Shown: in pieces, positions 25,828 to 35,108 of the stretch
Layout: each line of letters starts with the position of its first letter
Position numbering within the stretch: position 1 is the stretch's first letter
Made by a program: the position numbers and the translations under genes
Notes under the pieces: model-generated
Databases searched by the model: none
Seen by the model: the letters and a program-made list of their open reading frames with translations, nothing else
What the model was told of the DNA's origin: nothing
From: Clostridium polyendosporum
Lineage (GTDB): Bacteria > Bacillota > Clostridia > Clostridiales > Clostridiaceae
Assembly: GCF_018332455.1 (NCBI RefSeq)
Contig: NZ_BOPZ01000001.1
Coordinates: 1-64,000, forward strand
Reading direction: 5' to 3'
Length of the DNA stretch: 64,000 bases

Positions 25828-27111
25828 ATGAAAAATAAATTAATTAAGGGGTTAATAACATGCTTAACTATTGGTATAGTTGTCCTGGGTGGATATTATG
25901 GATATAATAAGTTTTTTACTAGCAAAGCTGCTGCGACAGCTAATCAGTATATAACAGTTACTGCTAAAAAAACGAATATGCAGGTAAATATTCAGGGAAC
26001 TGGCAGTGCTTATGCAGCGACATCTAAAGATATATCACCTAATAATAATGGAATATTAAAAGATTTAAATGTAAAGGTAGGAGATACAGTTAAAGCAGGT
26101 ACAAAGCTCTTTACTTCTGATAGTGATGATCTTAGACAAAATATAACTAAGGCACAAAATAGCTTAGATAAGGCGAAGCTTACATTAGCAAATTCTAAAA
26201 ATGACAATGAAACAGCTATGAATAATTTATCTGTTAGTGATGCTCAAAATCAACTTAATAGTACCTGGCAGCAAGTAAATAACATGACTGTTAAAGCTCC
26301 AGTAAGTGGAGTAATAACTGCTGTAAATAATAGCAATGGAGATAGTGTACAATCAGGAAAGTCTATAGTATCAATAGTAGATCCAAGTTCAATGAAAATT
26401 AAAGTAGCAGTAGATGAACTTGATATAGCTAAAGTAAAGGAAGGACAAAAGGCTGAAGTTAAATTTGATGCAATTAAGGATAAGATTTATGACGGTACGG
26501 TAGAATCTATAGCACAACTAGGTACAAGCACTAATAATGTTACGACCTATGATGTAGTTGTTGCAATAGCAAATCCAACTGATATTAAAATTGGTATGAA
26601 TGCAAATGTAAATATTTTAGTTGATAGTAAGGATGACGCATTAACAATACCTTCCGAAGCATTAATTGATAGGAATGGCAACAAGTATGTGATGATTCAA
26701 AATAGTGAAAGTAATAGCTCAAATTCAAATACAGGGAATAGCAGTTCTGATAAGAGAAATGCTTATCAAAATAATCAAAATACATCAACTCAAAATGGTC
26801 AATCTATCGGAGGTAATAGTCAAGGAAGTAGAAATGGAGGAAATATGCAGGGATATGCAGGAGGCACTTCCACTGGTACTGGTAAGTTGGTTCAAGTAAA
26901 AACTGGACTTGAAAATGAAAATTACGTTGAAATAGTAGAGGGAATTACAGAAAATCAAAAGGTTTTAATTAATTTACCAGTTAGTACTTCAACAACTAAT
27001 ACGAATAATAGAAACAGCTTAGGTGGAGGTCTAGGTGGTGGAAACTTTGGGGCAGGTTTCGGCGGAGGTAATGGTGGAACAAGACAACAAGGTGGCGGAA
27101 ATAGAAATTAA
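25828..27111 (+). CDS. Membrane-fusion (HlyD/MacA-type) efflux subunit
   Basis: A 427-residue paralogue of the preceding protein with a single lipoyl/hairpin unit (NNNGILKDLNVKVGDTVKAG, APVSGVITAVNN), the same barrel segment (VDELDIAKVKEGQKAEV) and a Gly/Asn-rich C-terminus. It has normal family length. An N-terminal membrane anchor is present. It lies 40 bp after its paralogue, with its own GGGAGG site, and 48 bp before the ATPase gene. The two clearly arose by tandem duplication; the longer copy then gained a second lipoyl unit, or this one lost it. Confidence 0.9.
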   Translation: MKNKLIKGLITCLTIGIVVLGGYYGYNKFFTSKAAATANQYITVTAKKTNMQVNIQGTGSAYAATSKDISPNNNGILKDLNVKVGDTVKAGTKLFTSDSDDLRQNITKAQNSLDKAKLTLANSKNDNETAMNNLSVSDAQNQLNSTWQQVNNMTVKAPVSGVITAVNNSNGDSVQSGKSIVSIVDPSSMKIKVAVDELDIAKVKEGQKAEVKFDAIKDKIYDGTVESIAQLGTSTNNVTTYDVVVAIANPTDIKIGMNANVNILVDSKDDALTIPSEALIDRNGNKYVMIQNSESNSSNSNTGNSSSDKRNAYQNNQNTSTQNGQSIGGNSQGSRNGGNMQGYAGGTSTGTGKLVQVKTGLENENYVEIVEGITENQKVLINLPVSTSTTNTNNRNSLGGGLGGGNFGAGFGGGNGGTRQQGGGNRN

Positions 27112-27159
27112 GTAGCAATCAAATACGCTTGATGCATCTATATTGGAGTATGGTTTTTT

Positions 27160-27894
27160 ATGGAAGATAATTTAAGTGAAAAAGAAGTAATTAAGATGAG
27201 AAACATCAATAAAATTTATCGAATGGGTAGCAGTGATTTTAAGGCTTTAGATAATGTAAATTTAACTATTAATAAAGGAGAATATATAGCGATTGTTGGA
27301 CCGTCAGGTGCAGGAAAGTCTACTCTGATGAATATTATAGGTTGTCTAGATAATCCTACAAGCGGAGAATATATATTAGATGAGTTAGATACAAAATGTA
27401 GTGATTCAAAGTTAGCAGAAATAAGGAATAAGAAGATAGGCTTTATCTTTCAAAATTATAATCTACTACCTAGGTTAAATGTATTAGAAAATGTAGAGTT
27501 ACCACTTTTATATTTAGGAGTTTCTAGTAATAAAGTTAGGCAAAAAGCAATGGAAGTTCTGAAAAAAGTAGGACTTGAAACTCATATTAAGCATAAACCT
27601 ACTGAGCTTTCAGGAGGACAGAAACAAAGAGTAGCTATAGCTAGAGCACTAGTTACAGAACCACAAATAATTTTAGCAGATGAGCCAACAGGTGCTCTTG
27701 ATAGTAAGACAGGAAAAGAAGTACTGCAGATGCTAAAGGATTTAAATAAAGAGGGAAATACAATAGTTATGATTACCCATGATAAGGAAATAGCATCTGA
27801 AGCAAAGCGAATGATTACTGTAAAAGATGGGAGAATTACCTCTGATAGTTGGAAGGAGGATGAAGTAGCTTATGAAACTGACGAAACTAATTAA
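27160..27894 (+). CDS. MacB/LolD-type ABC transporter ATPase
   Basis: A 244-residue ATPase: Walker A GPSGAGKST, Q-loop IFQNYNLLP, signature LSGGQKQRVAIARAL, Walker B IILADEPTGALD, H-loop THD. PRLNVLENVELPL is typical of the MacB/LolD/FtsE branch. It overlaps the permease gene by 23 bases, so the two halves are translated together. There is no strong ribosome site; the start is placed by family alignment and may be at the internal Met before RNINKIYRM. Confidence 0.93.
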   Translation: MEDNLSEKEVIKMRNINKIYRMGSSDFKALDNVNLTINKGEYIAIVGPSGAGKSTLMNIIGCLDNPTSGEYILDELDTKCSDSKLAEIRNKKIGFIFQNYNLLPRLNVLENVELPLLYLGVSSNKVRQKAMEVLKKVGLETHIKHKPTELSGGQKQRVAIARALVTEPQIILADEPTGALDSKTGKEVLQMLKDLNKEGNTIVMITHDKEIASEAKRMITVKDGRITSDSWKEDEVAYETDETN

Positions 27895-29044
27895 AATTTC
27901 CTTGGCTTCAGTTTGGAGTAATAAAATAAGATCTTTCTTAACTATGTTAGGTATAATTATAGGAATATCATCAGTAATTGTACTTGTAGGAATAGGCGAA
28001 GGAACTAAGAAACAAGTTACTGATCAGATAGAAAAGTTGGGTACAAATCTTATAACTGTTAGTATTACAGGGAATAGAACAGCAGCAATTACGGAGGAGG
28101 AACTTAGTGATTTAAAGACCAAGCCTGGCATTAAGGAAATTGCACCTGCATTGACTCAGGGCAATATAAATGTAAAAGCAGGAGATAAGTCTGCTACTAC
28201 AAGTTTGGAGGCGTCTACTCCAATCTATGCAGAAATAAGAAAAATAGGAGTGAGTGCAGGGAGATTTATTAATAATAGAGACGTAGATAATAGGTTTAAG
28301 GTTGCTGTAATTGGAACAGAAACAGCAAGCAACATATTTGGTACTACTAATGTAGTAGGCAAAACTATGTATGTTAATGGGATAGAGTTTACTATAGTTG
28401 GTGTACTTCAATCGCAAGGAACCTCTGCCGCTAGATCTAGTGACGATAGAATAATAGTACCCCTTTCTACAGCTCAAAGGCTTTTAAAAACCACAAACAT
28501 AAAGACTTTTTATATTGAGGCTGAAGATAAAGATAAAGTTAATGATGCTATGTCTTATTTACAGTTATTCTTAAATAAAAAATATAACAACGATACAAAA
28601 AGTTATAGAATATTTAACCAAACTAGTCTTCTTGATACTGCAAACACTACTACTGAAAGCATGACAGCTATGCTCGGTGGAATTGCTGCCATATCCCTAG
28701 TAGTAGGTGGTATTGGTATTATGAATATTATGCTTGTGTCTGTTATAGAAAGAACAAGAGAAATAGGAATTAGAAAAGCTATTGGAGCTAAAAGAGCAAC
28801 TATACTTTTACAATTCCTAGTTGAAGCAGCAAGCATAAGTAGTTTAGGAGGAGTATTAGGAGTATTACTTGGATTTTTAGGTGCTTATGGTGCACAAAGT
28901 TTACTTAAAATCAATGTTGTTATTTCTAATAATATAGTAATTGAAGCATTTATATTTTCAGTTTTAGTAGGAATGGTATTCGGTATATATCCAGCAAATA
29001 AAGCTTCTAAGCTAAATCCTATAGATGCATTAAGATTTGAGTAA
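27872..29044 (+). CDS. MacB-type ABC permease (FtsX fold)
   Basis: A 390-residue permease with an N-terminal membrane helix (SVWSNKIRSFLTMLGIIIG), a large external MacB_PCD domain (~45-250), and three C-terminal helices of the FtsX fold (GGIGIMNIMLVSVIERTREIGIRKAIGA is the diagnostic coupling region). It ends ANKASKLNPIDALRFE, the typical MacB tail. With the ATPase and the two fusion proteins it forms a tripartite-like exporter. In Firmicutes such pumps export antimicrobial peptides or toxic amphiphiles; the substrate here is unknown. RBS GGAGGATG. Confidence 0.94.
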   Translation: MKLTKLIKISLASVWSNKIRSFLTMLGIIIGISSVIVLVGIGEGTKKQVTDQIEKLGTNLITVSITGNRTAAITEEELSDLKTKPGIKEIAPALTQGNINVKAGDKSATTSLEASTPIYAEIRKIGVSAGRFINNRDVDNRFKVAVIGTETASNIFGTTNVVGKTMYVNGIEFTIVGVLQSQGTSAARSSDDRIIVPLSTAQRLLKTTNIKTFYIEAEDKDKVNDAMSYLQLFLNKKYNNDTKSYRIFNQTSLLDTANTTTESMTAMLGGIAAISLVVGGIGIMNIMLVSVIERTREIGIRKAIGAKRATILLQFLVEAASISSLGGVLGVLLGFLGAYGAQSLLKINVVISNNIVIEAFIFSVLVGMVFGIYPANKASKLNPIDALRFE

Positions 29045-29123
29045 TCAATATAGATACACAACTTCACAATTAAATCATTAAGAAATTAAATTGTGTATTT
29101 ATAAAAGTTAACAAAAATAATTT

Positions 29124-29175
29124 AAAGCAGCTTGAATTAGGCTTAATGATAGTTCATTAGCAAGCTGCTTTTTTA
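29124..29175 (+). terminator. Terminator of the efflux operon
   Basis: AAGCAGCTTG and CAAGCTGCTT around a long loop, then six T. Confidence 0.85.
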
Positions 29176-29245
29176 TTTGATGACATTTCACAAAGTGAAA
29201 TCTGGCTCAAATTTAATAGACTCGATGTTTATTAAATTTTATTAG
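29171..29245 (+). repeat. Dispersed two-hairpin repeat, copy 4
   Basis: TTTTATTTGATGACATTTCAC, AAA, GTGAAAT, CTGGCTC, then AAATTTAATAGAC, TCGAT, GTTTATTAAATTT. Both arms of the second hairpin are changed relative to other copies yet pair across 13 positions. It starts inside the T run of the efflux terminator. Confidence 0.75.
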
Positions 29246-29346
29246 TTAAATATTGGGTTTGGTAAAGGGGTAATTTAAGAGGGGCACTTTCCCTAGGTGA
29301 ACCCTCACAATATACCAAAAAATAATCTCCAAATAGAGGTTATTTG

Positions 29347-29784
29347 TTAACCTTTAGCAGAATTAATATTTTCTTTTGTTAGTAATGTGTTTAGATAGTC
29401 TTTTAGTAAAGAACCATCCAATCCTGCAAGTGCCCCAGTGTTTAATAATAAAATTAAGATAATAATAATAATTGGCTCGTTAGGAGCTACAGTAACAGTA
29501 ACATTACTATTTCCTAGATTGCTAAGTGTAATTGGATTACTCTCAGTTTCAACATCATTATCATTTTCTACCTGAGATTGACCTTGTTCCTGAGATTGAC
29601 CTTGTTCCTGAGATTGTGCCTGAGATTGAAGTTGTTCTTGAAGCTGATTTTGAAGTTGTTCTTGTCTCTGAAGCTGGGCTTGAAGCTGAGCTTGAAGTTG
29701 TTCTTGGTCTTGAATTAGCCTCTGTAAATAAGTCAACATATCATCATTGTAGCATGTAGCTGCAGTTTCACTTGAATTTGACAC
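29347..29784 (-). CDS. Gln-rich low-complexity protein, possibly spore associated
   Basis: A 145-residue protein. Residues ~20-75 are almost only Gln, Leu, Glu and Ser in coiled-coil-like repeats (QLQAQLQ, QSQEQGQSQEQG). A Thr/Val-rich stretch (NVTVTVAPNEP), a hydrophobic segment (IIIIILILLLNTGALAGL) and a short tail follow. GAGGTG is placed before the ATG. Proteins like this occur on clostridial spores or cell surfaces, but I do not recognise a family. The DNA is repetitive, so length variation between strains is likely. Confidence 0.65.
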   Translation of the reverse strand: MSNSSETAATCYNDDMLTYLQRLIQDQEQLQAQLQAQLQRQEQLQNQLQEQLQSQAQSQEQGQSQEQGQSQVENDNDVETESNPITLSNLGNSNVTVTVAPNEPIIIIILILLLNTGALAGLDGSLLKDYLNTLLTKENINSAKG

Positions 29785-29984
29785 ATTTTTTCACCTCACA
29801 AAATATCTATAGTGTAGGATATGTCGAAAAAAAGGTTTATGTGTCAAAAATATTACAAAGAAAGAACTTGTTTTTTGTGAAGTTGAAACGAACGTTAGTG
29901 TGGATAAATTTGCTTTGGTAGAATTGTTGACTACGAATCTATTCATTCTTAAAAGTAGCTGTAGTTCATATGGTTTTAAGTTTA

Positions 29985-31538
29985 CTAAAGAATATTAGGA
30001 TGAATTCTATTAATATCTTCTCCATAATAGTTCAATGGATAAGCAGCAGGTCCTTCTAAATTATCTCCTGTATAACTAAATCTTGAACCGTGGCAAGGAC
30101 AATCCCAAGATTTTTCTGCCTTATTCCATTTAACTTCGCAGCCCATATGTGTACACGTTGTATCAACAATATGTATTTTTCCATCCATATCTCTATAAGC
30201 ACCGTATTTACCTCTGTCGATTTGTACAATTTTTGCTTCACCTTTTTCTAAATTTATATCGGTGCTTCCAATATTGATTTTTCCTTTTATTAATTCTTTT
30301 CCAACATCAAAGTTTTGCAAGAAGAAACTTTTTGAAGTGAAAGAAGAGCCTCTAGATGGATTAAATGCATCAAACCAAGGACTTTTACCGTCTATTATTA
30401 AATTTTTTATAATCATGGCACCTGCAGTACTATTACTCAAACCCCACTTTTTAAACCCCGTAGCTACATAAATATTTTCTGTAGTTCCAGTTAGCCTTCC
30501 TACGTAAGGAAGGTCATCTGGAGTAGTATAATCCTGAGCAGACCACCTATATCTAACGTCCTCAACTGTGAATAGTTCATTAGAGAAATTGAAAAGGTTC
30601 TGGTAGTGGGTATCTTCACTTTCACCATGAGCAGTTTTATGGCTATCGCCAACAACAAGTATAAGTTCGCCATCTTCGCAAGGATGATATCTTAAAGATC
30701 TATTTGGTTTTTCTGCATTTATAAACATTCCTTTAGGAAATGGCTCTTTAGCTTTAATAGCAAGTATGTAAGTCCGTTTTGGATTAAGCTTAGTAAAGTA
30801 GAGACCAAATCCATCATAACAAGGAAAATGAGAACAGATAATTAAATTTGAAGCTTTAATTTTATTTCCTTTTTTAGTTGTAAGAATGCATGGTTTTCCA
30901 GCTTCTACTGATATAATAGGAGTATTTTCAAATATTAATCCTTTAAATTTAGTTATTAATGACGATAGTGAAAGTAGATATTTTCTAGGGTGAAACTGAG
31001 CTTGATTATCAAAGCTTATGGCTGCCTTTATATCTAAAGGAAGCGAAATTGTAGAGTGATAATTTGCCTTTAGCCCGATATCTTGTGCTGCTTTAACTTC
31101 TCTTTGAATATCTGCTATATAATTATCTTCTTGTGTAAACACAAAGGCTGGAAGACGTTGAAAATCACAGTCGATGTTATTTGTATTGATAATACTTTCT
31201 ACTAAATCAATAGCTGTATCATTAGCATCAGCATATGATTTTGCTATTTCATAGCCATGCTTTTCTATAAGCTTATAGTAAAGAAGATTATGCTGAGATG
31301 TGATTTTTCCTGTAGTTCGTCCAGTAGTACCTTCACAAATCCTGTCAGCCTCGAATACTGCAACATTTAAACCTTCTTTTGCTAGAAAATATGCAGTAGT
31401 TAAACCGCTTATACCGCCACCAATAATTGCATAATCTATAGCTATATCTTCCTTTAGCGGTGGAAAATTAGTTTTTGGGGTAGAACTTATCCAATAAGGT
31501 ACATTATTAATTTTACCTAATTGAAAATTATTTTCCAT
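29985..31538 (-). CDS. FAD-dependent oxidoreductase with C-terminal Rieske domain
   Basis: A 517-residue fusion. The N-terminal DAO-type flavoprotein domain has DYAIIGGGISGLTTAYFLAKEG and an E ending the second strand (VFEAD), and GRTTGKITSQHN resembles amine/sarcosine-oxidase relatives. From ~430 on is a Rieske [2Fe-2S] domain with CTHMGCEVKW and CPCHGSRF, supplying both Cys-x-His pairs. The plan is that of Bacillus YhfW and relatives; the substrate is unknown. RBS AGGAGA. It is a single gene on the minus strand; I see no clear terminator in the 200 bp downstream. Confidence 0.9.
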   Translation of the reverse strand: MENNFQLGKINNVPYWISSTPKTNFPPLKEDIAIDYAIIGGGISGLTTAYFLAKEGLNVAVFEADRICEGTTGRTTGKITSQHNLLYYKLIEKHGYEIAKSYADANDTAIDLVESIINTNNIDCDFQRLPAFVFTQEDNYIADIQREVKAAQDIGLKANYHSTISLPLDIKAAISFDNQAQFHPRKYLLSLSSLITKFKGLIFENTPIISVEAGKPCILTTKKGNKIKASNLIICSHFPCYDGFGLYFTKLNPKRTYILAIKAKEPFPKGMFINAEKPNRSLRYHPCEDGELILVVGDSHKTAHGESEDTHYQNLFNFSNELFTVEDVRYRWSAQDYTTPDDLPYVGRLTGTTENIYVATGFKKWGLSNSTAGAMIIKNLIIDGKSPWFDAFNPSRGSSFTSKSFFLQNFDVGKELIKGKINIGSTDINLEKGEAKIVQIDRGKYGAYRDMDGKIHIVDTTCTHMGCEVKWNKAEKSWDCPCHGSRFSYTGDNLEGPAAYPLNYYGEDINRIHPNIL

Positions 31539-31559
31539 AAAGATTCTCCTTTATAGTTT

Positions 31560-31636
31560 TTTATTTGCTATCATTTTACAAAGTGAAATCTGATAAAAAT
31601 TCAATAGGTTTTATGCCCATTCCATTTTGTTTTTAG
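31560..31636 (+). repeat. Dispersed two-hairpin repeat, copy 5
   Basis: TTTATTTGCTATCATTTTACAA, AGTGAAATCTGATA, AAAATTCAATAGG, TTTTATG, CCCATTCCATTTT. The second stem is imperfect (about three mismatches). It lies between divergent genes. Confidence 0.55.
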
Positions 31637-31827
31637 TTTTTGTTTTTATTTAATTTATATTCTAGTATGAATAAGGAAGAAACTTGTTTTTCGAGTGGTG
31701 TATTTCTTTTAATCAGGTTATAATAAAAAAAGTATAGTATAGAATTTATAGTGTATAAAAAGTATTTATATTTCTTTTAGGAAGTTGAATAAATAATACT
31801 TGACTAAAACAGAGTAGGGGGTAAAAT

Positions 31828-32661
31828 GTGGGAACAAAAGAAGAAAGATTTAATATAAAAGTTAATGAACCATGTCCATGTGGTAGTGGAGAAATTTTCA
31901 AAAGCTGCTGTATGAAGAAGAAGCAAGAGTATTATACCTTAGGAAAAAACTATGAAGGAAAAGAAATGGTTTTCAATCAAACAAAGAATATGGAGAACTA
32001 TGATGAAATAACTAAGTTCTTTTTAGAAAATATATATAATGTGATAGAAAAAAATGATACCTTTGCAGTGAGTAAAGCATTAGATCATTTAAAAGTAATT
32101 TATGAAAAGGTTGATAAAGGATTAAATCAATTTTCAGGGTATGCTCCTTGTCAAAAGGGGTGTGGGACTTGTTGTTCACTTTATCTTGAATGTACTCCTA
32201 TCGAAGCTGAGCTTATTAGAAGGTATGTTAAAGATAATTTCTCCCAAGAAGAAATTGATAACATTATCTTAAGATTAAAGTGTATGAATGAGCAATTTGA
32301 GCAAATCATTAAGAGTAGTGGAGAGAATAAAGAAGAGATCATTAAAAAATACTTAGATAGAAAACAACCATGTATCTTTTTAACAAAAGAAAATAGCTGT
32401 GGTTTGTATGAAGTTAGACCCTTAGTATGCAGAAGCTTTATAGTATTTTCAGCTGCTGAGAATTGTAAAGGAGAAGGAGAAATAATAAGGCCAGCACTTG
32501 CTCCGGCAAACATTGGAAGGATAGCTATAAATCAGCTTTCTATGGCGGTAGTAAGATTTAAAAATATGCATGAGATAGTTAATAATGAGAAAACACCAGT
32601 TATGAAACCTCTAATTCAATGGTTTAATAACGGGTTTCATGATATTAATAGAAAAATATAG
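31828..32661 (+). CDS. YkgJ-type cysteine-cluster protein with SEC-C motif
   Basis: A 277-residue protein. The N-terminal SEC-C zinc motif is EPCPCGSGEIFKSCC (residues ~11-25). The YkgJ-type cluster is CQKGCGTCCSLYLECTP (~105), with later Cys in QPCIFL, NSCGLYEVRPLVCR and ENCKG. The eight-Cys pattern probably holds an Fe or Zn centre; the function of the family is not established. It starts at GTG 31828 with GTAGGGGG upstream; the overlapping ATG two bases earlier runs into a stop. Confidence 0.82.
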   Translation: MGTKEERFNIKVNEPCPCGSGEIFKSCCMKKKQEYYTLGKNYEGKEMVFNQTKNMENYDEITKFFLENIYNVIEKNDTFAVSKALDHLKVIYEKVDKGLNQFSGYAPCQKGCGTCCSLYLECTPIEAELIRRYVKDNFSQEEIDNIILRLKCMNEQFEQIIKSSGENKEEIIKKYLDRKQPCIFLTKENSCGLYEVRPLVCRSFIVFSAAENCKGEGEIIRPALAPANIGRIAINQLSMAVVRFKNMHEIVNNEKTPVMKPLIQWFNNGFHDINRKI

Positions 32662-32719
32662 TTTATTATACATGAATAATCTACAACCGTGGTTTTGTGA
32701 TAAAATTATTTTATAAATA

Positions 32720-32755
32720 AAATCAATAACTTTTTAAAAAGTTATTGATTTTTTC
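32720..32755 (+). terminator. Terminator of the SEC-C/YkgJ gene
   Basis: AAATCAATAACTTTTT and AAAAAGTTATTGATTTTTTC form one long stem. Confidence 0.85.
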
Positions 32756-32827
32756 TTTTGTATAGTATAACATACTTTCGTAAGAAAATAGTGAATGTTT
32801 TTCATGTTAAAATTATATATTGTTCAG

Positions 32828-32894
32828 TTCGTATAAGTTTGAAGATGGGGTTCAAGCGTTTCTACCAGGGAGCCATAAACTACCTGACTACGAA
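32828..32894 (+). promoter_or_regulatory. Guanine-class purine riboswitch
   Basis: P1 arms are TTCGTA (32828-32833) and TACGAA (32889-32894). Core elements ATAAG, GGTTCAAGCGTTTCTACC and ACTACCTGACTACGAA are in the purine-riboswitch order. The discriminating base in the 3' junction is C (GACTAC), which marks guanine/hypoxanthine/xanthine rather than adenine. The next gene is xpt, the classic target. An alternative stem (ATATGATTTATTCC with GGAAATAATCGTAT, 32893-32937) and the terminator at 33027 could form the switch. Confidence 0.96.
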
Positions 32895-33026
32895 TATATG
32901 ATTTATTCCATAGGATTTGCTCGGAAATAATCGTATGTTTATAAAGAATGATTAGAGTTTTATATTGTTTACTTTTTGTTAGAAAGTGAAATTTCAGTTT
33001 ATTTCTCTGATTATCGGTAGTTATTA

Positions 33027-33073
33027 AAGCGCTAACTTTTGATAGAAAAAAGTTAGCGCTTTCATATCTTTTA
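33027..33073 (+). terminator. Regulated terminator of the xpt leader
   Basis: AAAGCGCTAACTTTT and AAAAGTTAGCGCTTT form a 15-bp stem, followed by a T-rich but interrupted run (CATATCTTTTAT). Its place between riboswitch and xpt suggests it is the OFF state. Confidence 0.7.
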
Positions 33074-33096
33074 TAAAAATAGAAAGGATGTAGAGC

Positions 33097-33669
33097 ATGA
33101 ATTTATTAAAAGAACGAATAGTAAAAGACGGTAAGGTTAGAGGAAATAATGTTTTAAAGGTTGATAGTTTTCTTAATCATCAAATGGATATAAAGCTTAT
33201 GAATGAGATTGGTAAAGAGTTTAGAAGAAGGTTTGATGGAGAAAAAATAGATAAAATATTAACAATAGAAGCATCGGGAATTGCTATTGCGGGTATTGCA
33301 TCACAATATTTTGATTATGTTCCAGTAGTTTTTGCAAAAAAAACTGAAAGTTTAAATATAGATAATGAAGTTTTTGAATGTTCTGTTCATTCATTTACTA
33401 AGAGAAAAACCTATAAAGTTAGAGTCAGTAAGAGTTTCTTAAAAGAAAGAGAAAGAGTGCTAATAGTTGATGATTTTTTAGCTACGGGCTGTGCTACTAT
33501 TGGGCTAATAGATATTGTACGCCAAGCAGGTGCTGAAGTAGCTGGAGTAGGAATAGTTATAGAAAAGGGATTTCAAGAAGGAAGAACAGAAATTGAGAAA
33601 CTTGGTGTTAGAGTTGAATCTTTAGCCATAGTAGAAAAAATGGAAGATAGTAAAGTTTATTTTAAATAA
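33097..33669 (+). CDS. xpt: Xanthine phosphoribosyltransferase
   Basis: A 190-residue type I phosphoribosyltransferase of normal Xpt length. The PRPP-binding motif is [24 protein letters not shown] near the N-terminus and IEASGIA are typical of Xpt. It converts xanthine (and guanine) to the nucleotide in purine salvage. The guanine riboswitch upstream should turn it off when guanine is plentiful. RBS AAAGGATG. The nucleoside transporter genes follow. Confidence 0.96.
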   Translation: MNLLKERIVKDGKVRGNNVLKVDSFLNHQMDIKLMNEIGKEFRRRFDGEKIDKILTIEASGIAIAGIASQYFDYVPVVFAKKTESLNIDNEVFECSVHSFTKRKTYKVRVSKSFLKERERVLIVDDFLATGCATIGLIDIVRQAGAEVAGVGIVIEKGFQEGRTEIEKLGVRVESLAIVEKMEDSKVYFK

Positions 33670-33824
33670 TTTTTATAGTTTTGTTTTAAACTATAGATAA
33701 ATAAATTCATAGGTCATATTGACTTTTAGAAACAGCAGTAAAAAGTGCAGGTTATTTTTAAAAATTAATTAAAGGAGAATAAGCTCGATTATTTAAAAAT
33801 TATTTAATTAAAGGAGGAATAATC

Positions 33825-34928
33825 ATGAGAAAATTCTTAAAAGTATCATTAAGTGCTGTGATTGCTTCATCACTTTTTTTCGTAGGATGTGGGCAAGCAA
33901 AAACAGAAAATGTAAAAAAGGCAGATAATAAGGTGAAAGTTGGGTTTATCTATGTTGGACCGATAGGTGATGGTGGTTATACTTATTCACATGATCAAGG
34001 AAGGCAATACCTTGAAAAAGAGCTAAAAGTTGATACGATTTACAAGGAATCAGTTAAAGAGGATAAGGCAGAAGTAGAAAGAGTTGTTAATGATATGATT
34101 GACCAGGGAGCTAACGTTATAGTTGGTACTAGTTTTGGTTTCCAAGAGGGATTACTTACATCTGCAAAGAAGTACCCAGATGTAAAATTCCTTCACTGTT
34201 CAGGTTATGAGACCGCTGCGAATATGGGGCAATTCTTTGGGAGAATTCATGAAATGATGTACCTAAATGGTATAGTTGCTGGTCTTAAAACCAAGACTAA
34301 CACACTTGGATTTGTTGGTGCGTTTCCAATCCCAGAAGTTATAAGAAATATTGATGCGTTCACTCTAGGTGCAAAATCAGTTAACCCAAATGTTAAAGTT
34401 AAAGTTAATTGGACAAATACTTGGTATGACCCAGCAAAGGAAAAAGACGCAGCACTAGCGTTATTAGATGGTGGTGCAGATGTTATAGCTCAGCATCAAG
34501 ATACAGCTGGTCCACAACAAGCAGCAGAAGCTAAGGGTGCATTTTCTATAGGTTATAATACGGACATGAGTAAGACTGCTCCAAAGGCAAATATGACTTC
34601 AGCAGTTTGGAATTGGGGTCCATACTATGTAAAACAAGTTAAAGCTATTATGGATGGAACTTGGAAGGCAGAAAAGTACTGGGGAGGATATGCTGATAAT
34701 ATAGTAGACTTAGCTCCACTTACTGCAAATGCTCCAGATAACGCTAAAGCTATAGTTGACAAGACTAAGGAAGATATAAAAACAGGTAAGAATAAGATTT
34801 TTGTTGGACCTATAAAGGATCAGAGTGGAAACTTAAAGGTCAAAGATGGAGAAGTTATGTCAGATGATGCTATTTGGAATATAAACTGGTTTGTTGAAGG
34901 TGTAGAAGGAACAATTCCAAATCAATAA
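33825..34928 (+). CDS. BMP-family nucleoside-binding lipoprotein
   Basis: A 367-residue lipoprotein with a signal ending in the lipobox FVGC (Cys ~22), followed by the PnrA/BMP fold (KVGFIYVGPIGDGGYTYSHDQG, NVIVGTSFGFQEG, GADVIAQHQDTAGP). BMP proteins deliver purine nucleosides or nucleobases to a cognate ABC importer, whose ATPase and two permeases follow. An AAGGAGGA ribosome site is present. A 12-bp stem before the ATPase gene probably lets this subunit be made in excess. Close to xpt, it fits purine uptake. Confidence 0.9.
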   Translation: MRKFLKVSLSAVIASSLFFVGCGQAKTENVKKADNKVKVGFIYVGPIGDGGYTYSHDQGRQYLEKELKVDTIYKESVKEDKAEVERVVNDMIDQGANVIVGTSFGFQEGLLTSAKKYPDVKFLHCSGYETAANMGQFFGRIHEMMYLNGIVAGLKTKTNTLGFVGAFPIPEVIRNIDAFTLGAKSVNPNVKVKVNWTNTWYDPAKEKDAALALLDGGADVIAQHQDTAGPQQAAEAKGAFSIGYNTDMSKTAPKANMTSAVWNWGPYYVKQVKAIMDGTWKAEKYWGGYADNIVDLAPLTANAPDNAKAIVDKTKEDIKTGKNKIFVGPIKDQSGNLKVKDGEVMSDDAIWNINWFVEGVEGTIPNQ

Positions 34929-35061
34929 TAATAAAATTCAATATTACAGGTATACAAGTTCTTAATTGAATTTAGAATTTTATAAAAGGTAATTAAAAAT
35001 TAGGTTGTTTTCTAAATTCATTCAGTACTATACTTGGTTATCTTAATAACATTATAAATCT

Positions 35062-35088
35062 GAACTGAAGAAACTATTTCTTCAGTTC
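35062..35088 (+). promoter_or_regulatory. Intercistronic stem between binding protein and ATPase genes
   Basis: GAACTGAAGAAA and TTTCTTCAGTTC pair perfectly over 12 bp with a 3-base loop and no T run. Such stems often protect the upstream mRNA end and give unequal expression of binding protein and transporter. Confidence 0.6.
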
Positions 35089-35108
35089 AAATTATATTGG
35101 AGGAAGAA

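Noticed and set aside
32970-33010. Possible tenth copy of the dispersed repeat (TTGTTAGAAAGTGAAATTTCAG)
   Set aside because: Only the first ~20 bases fit; the second hairpin is absent, and the place is part of the xpt leader.
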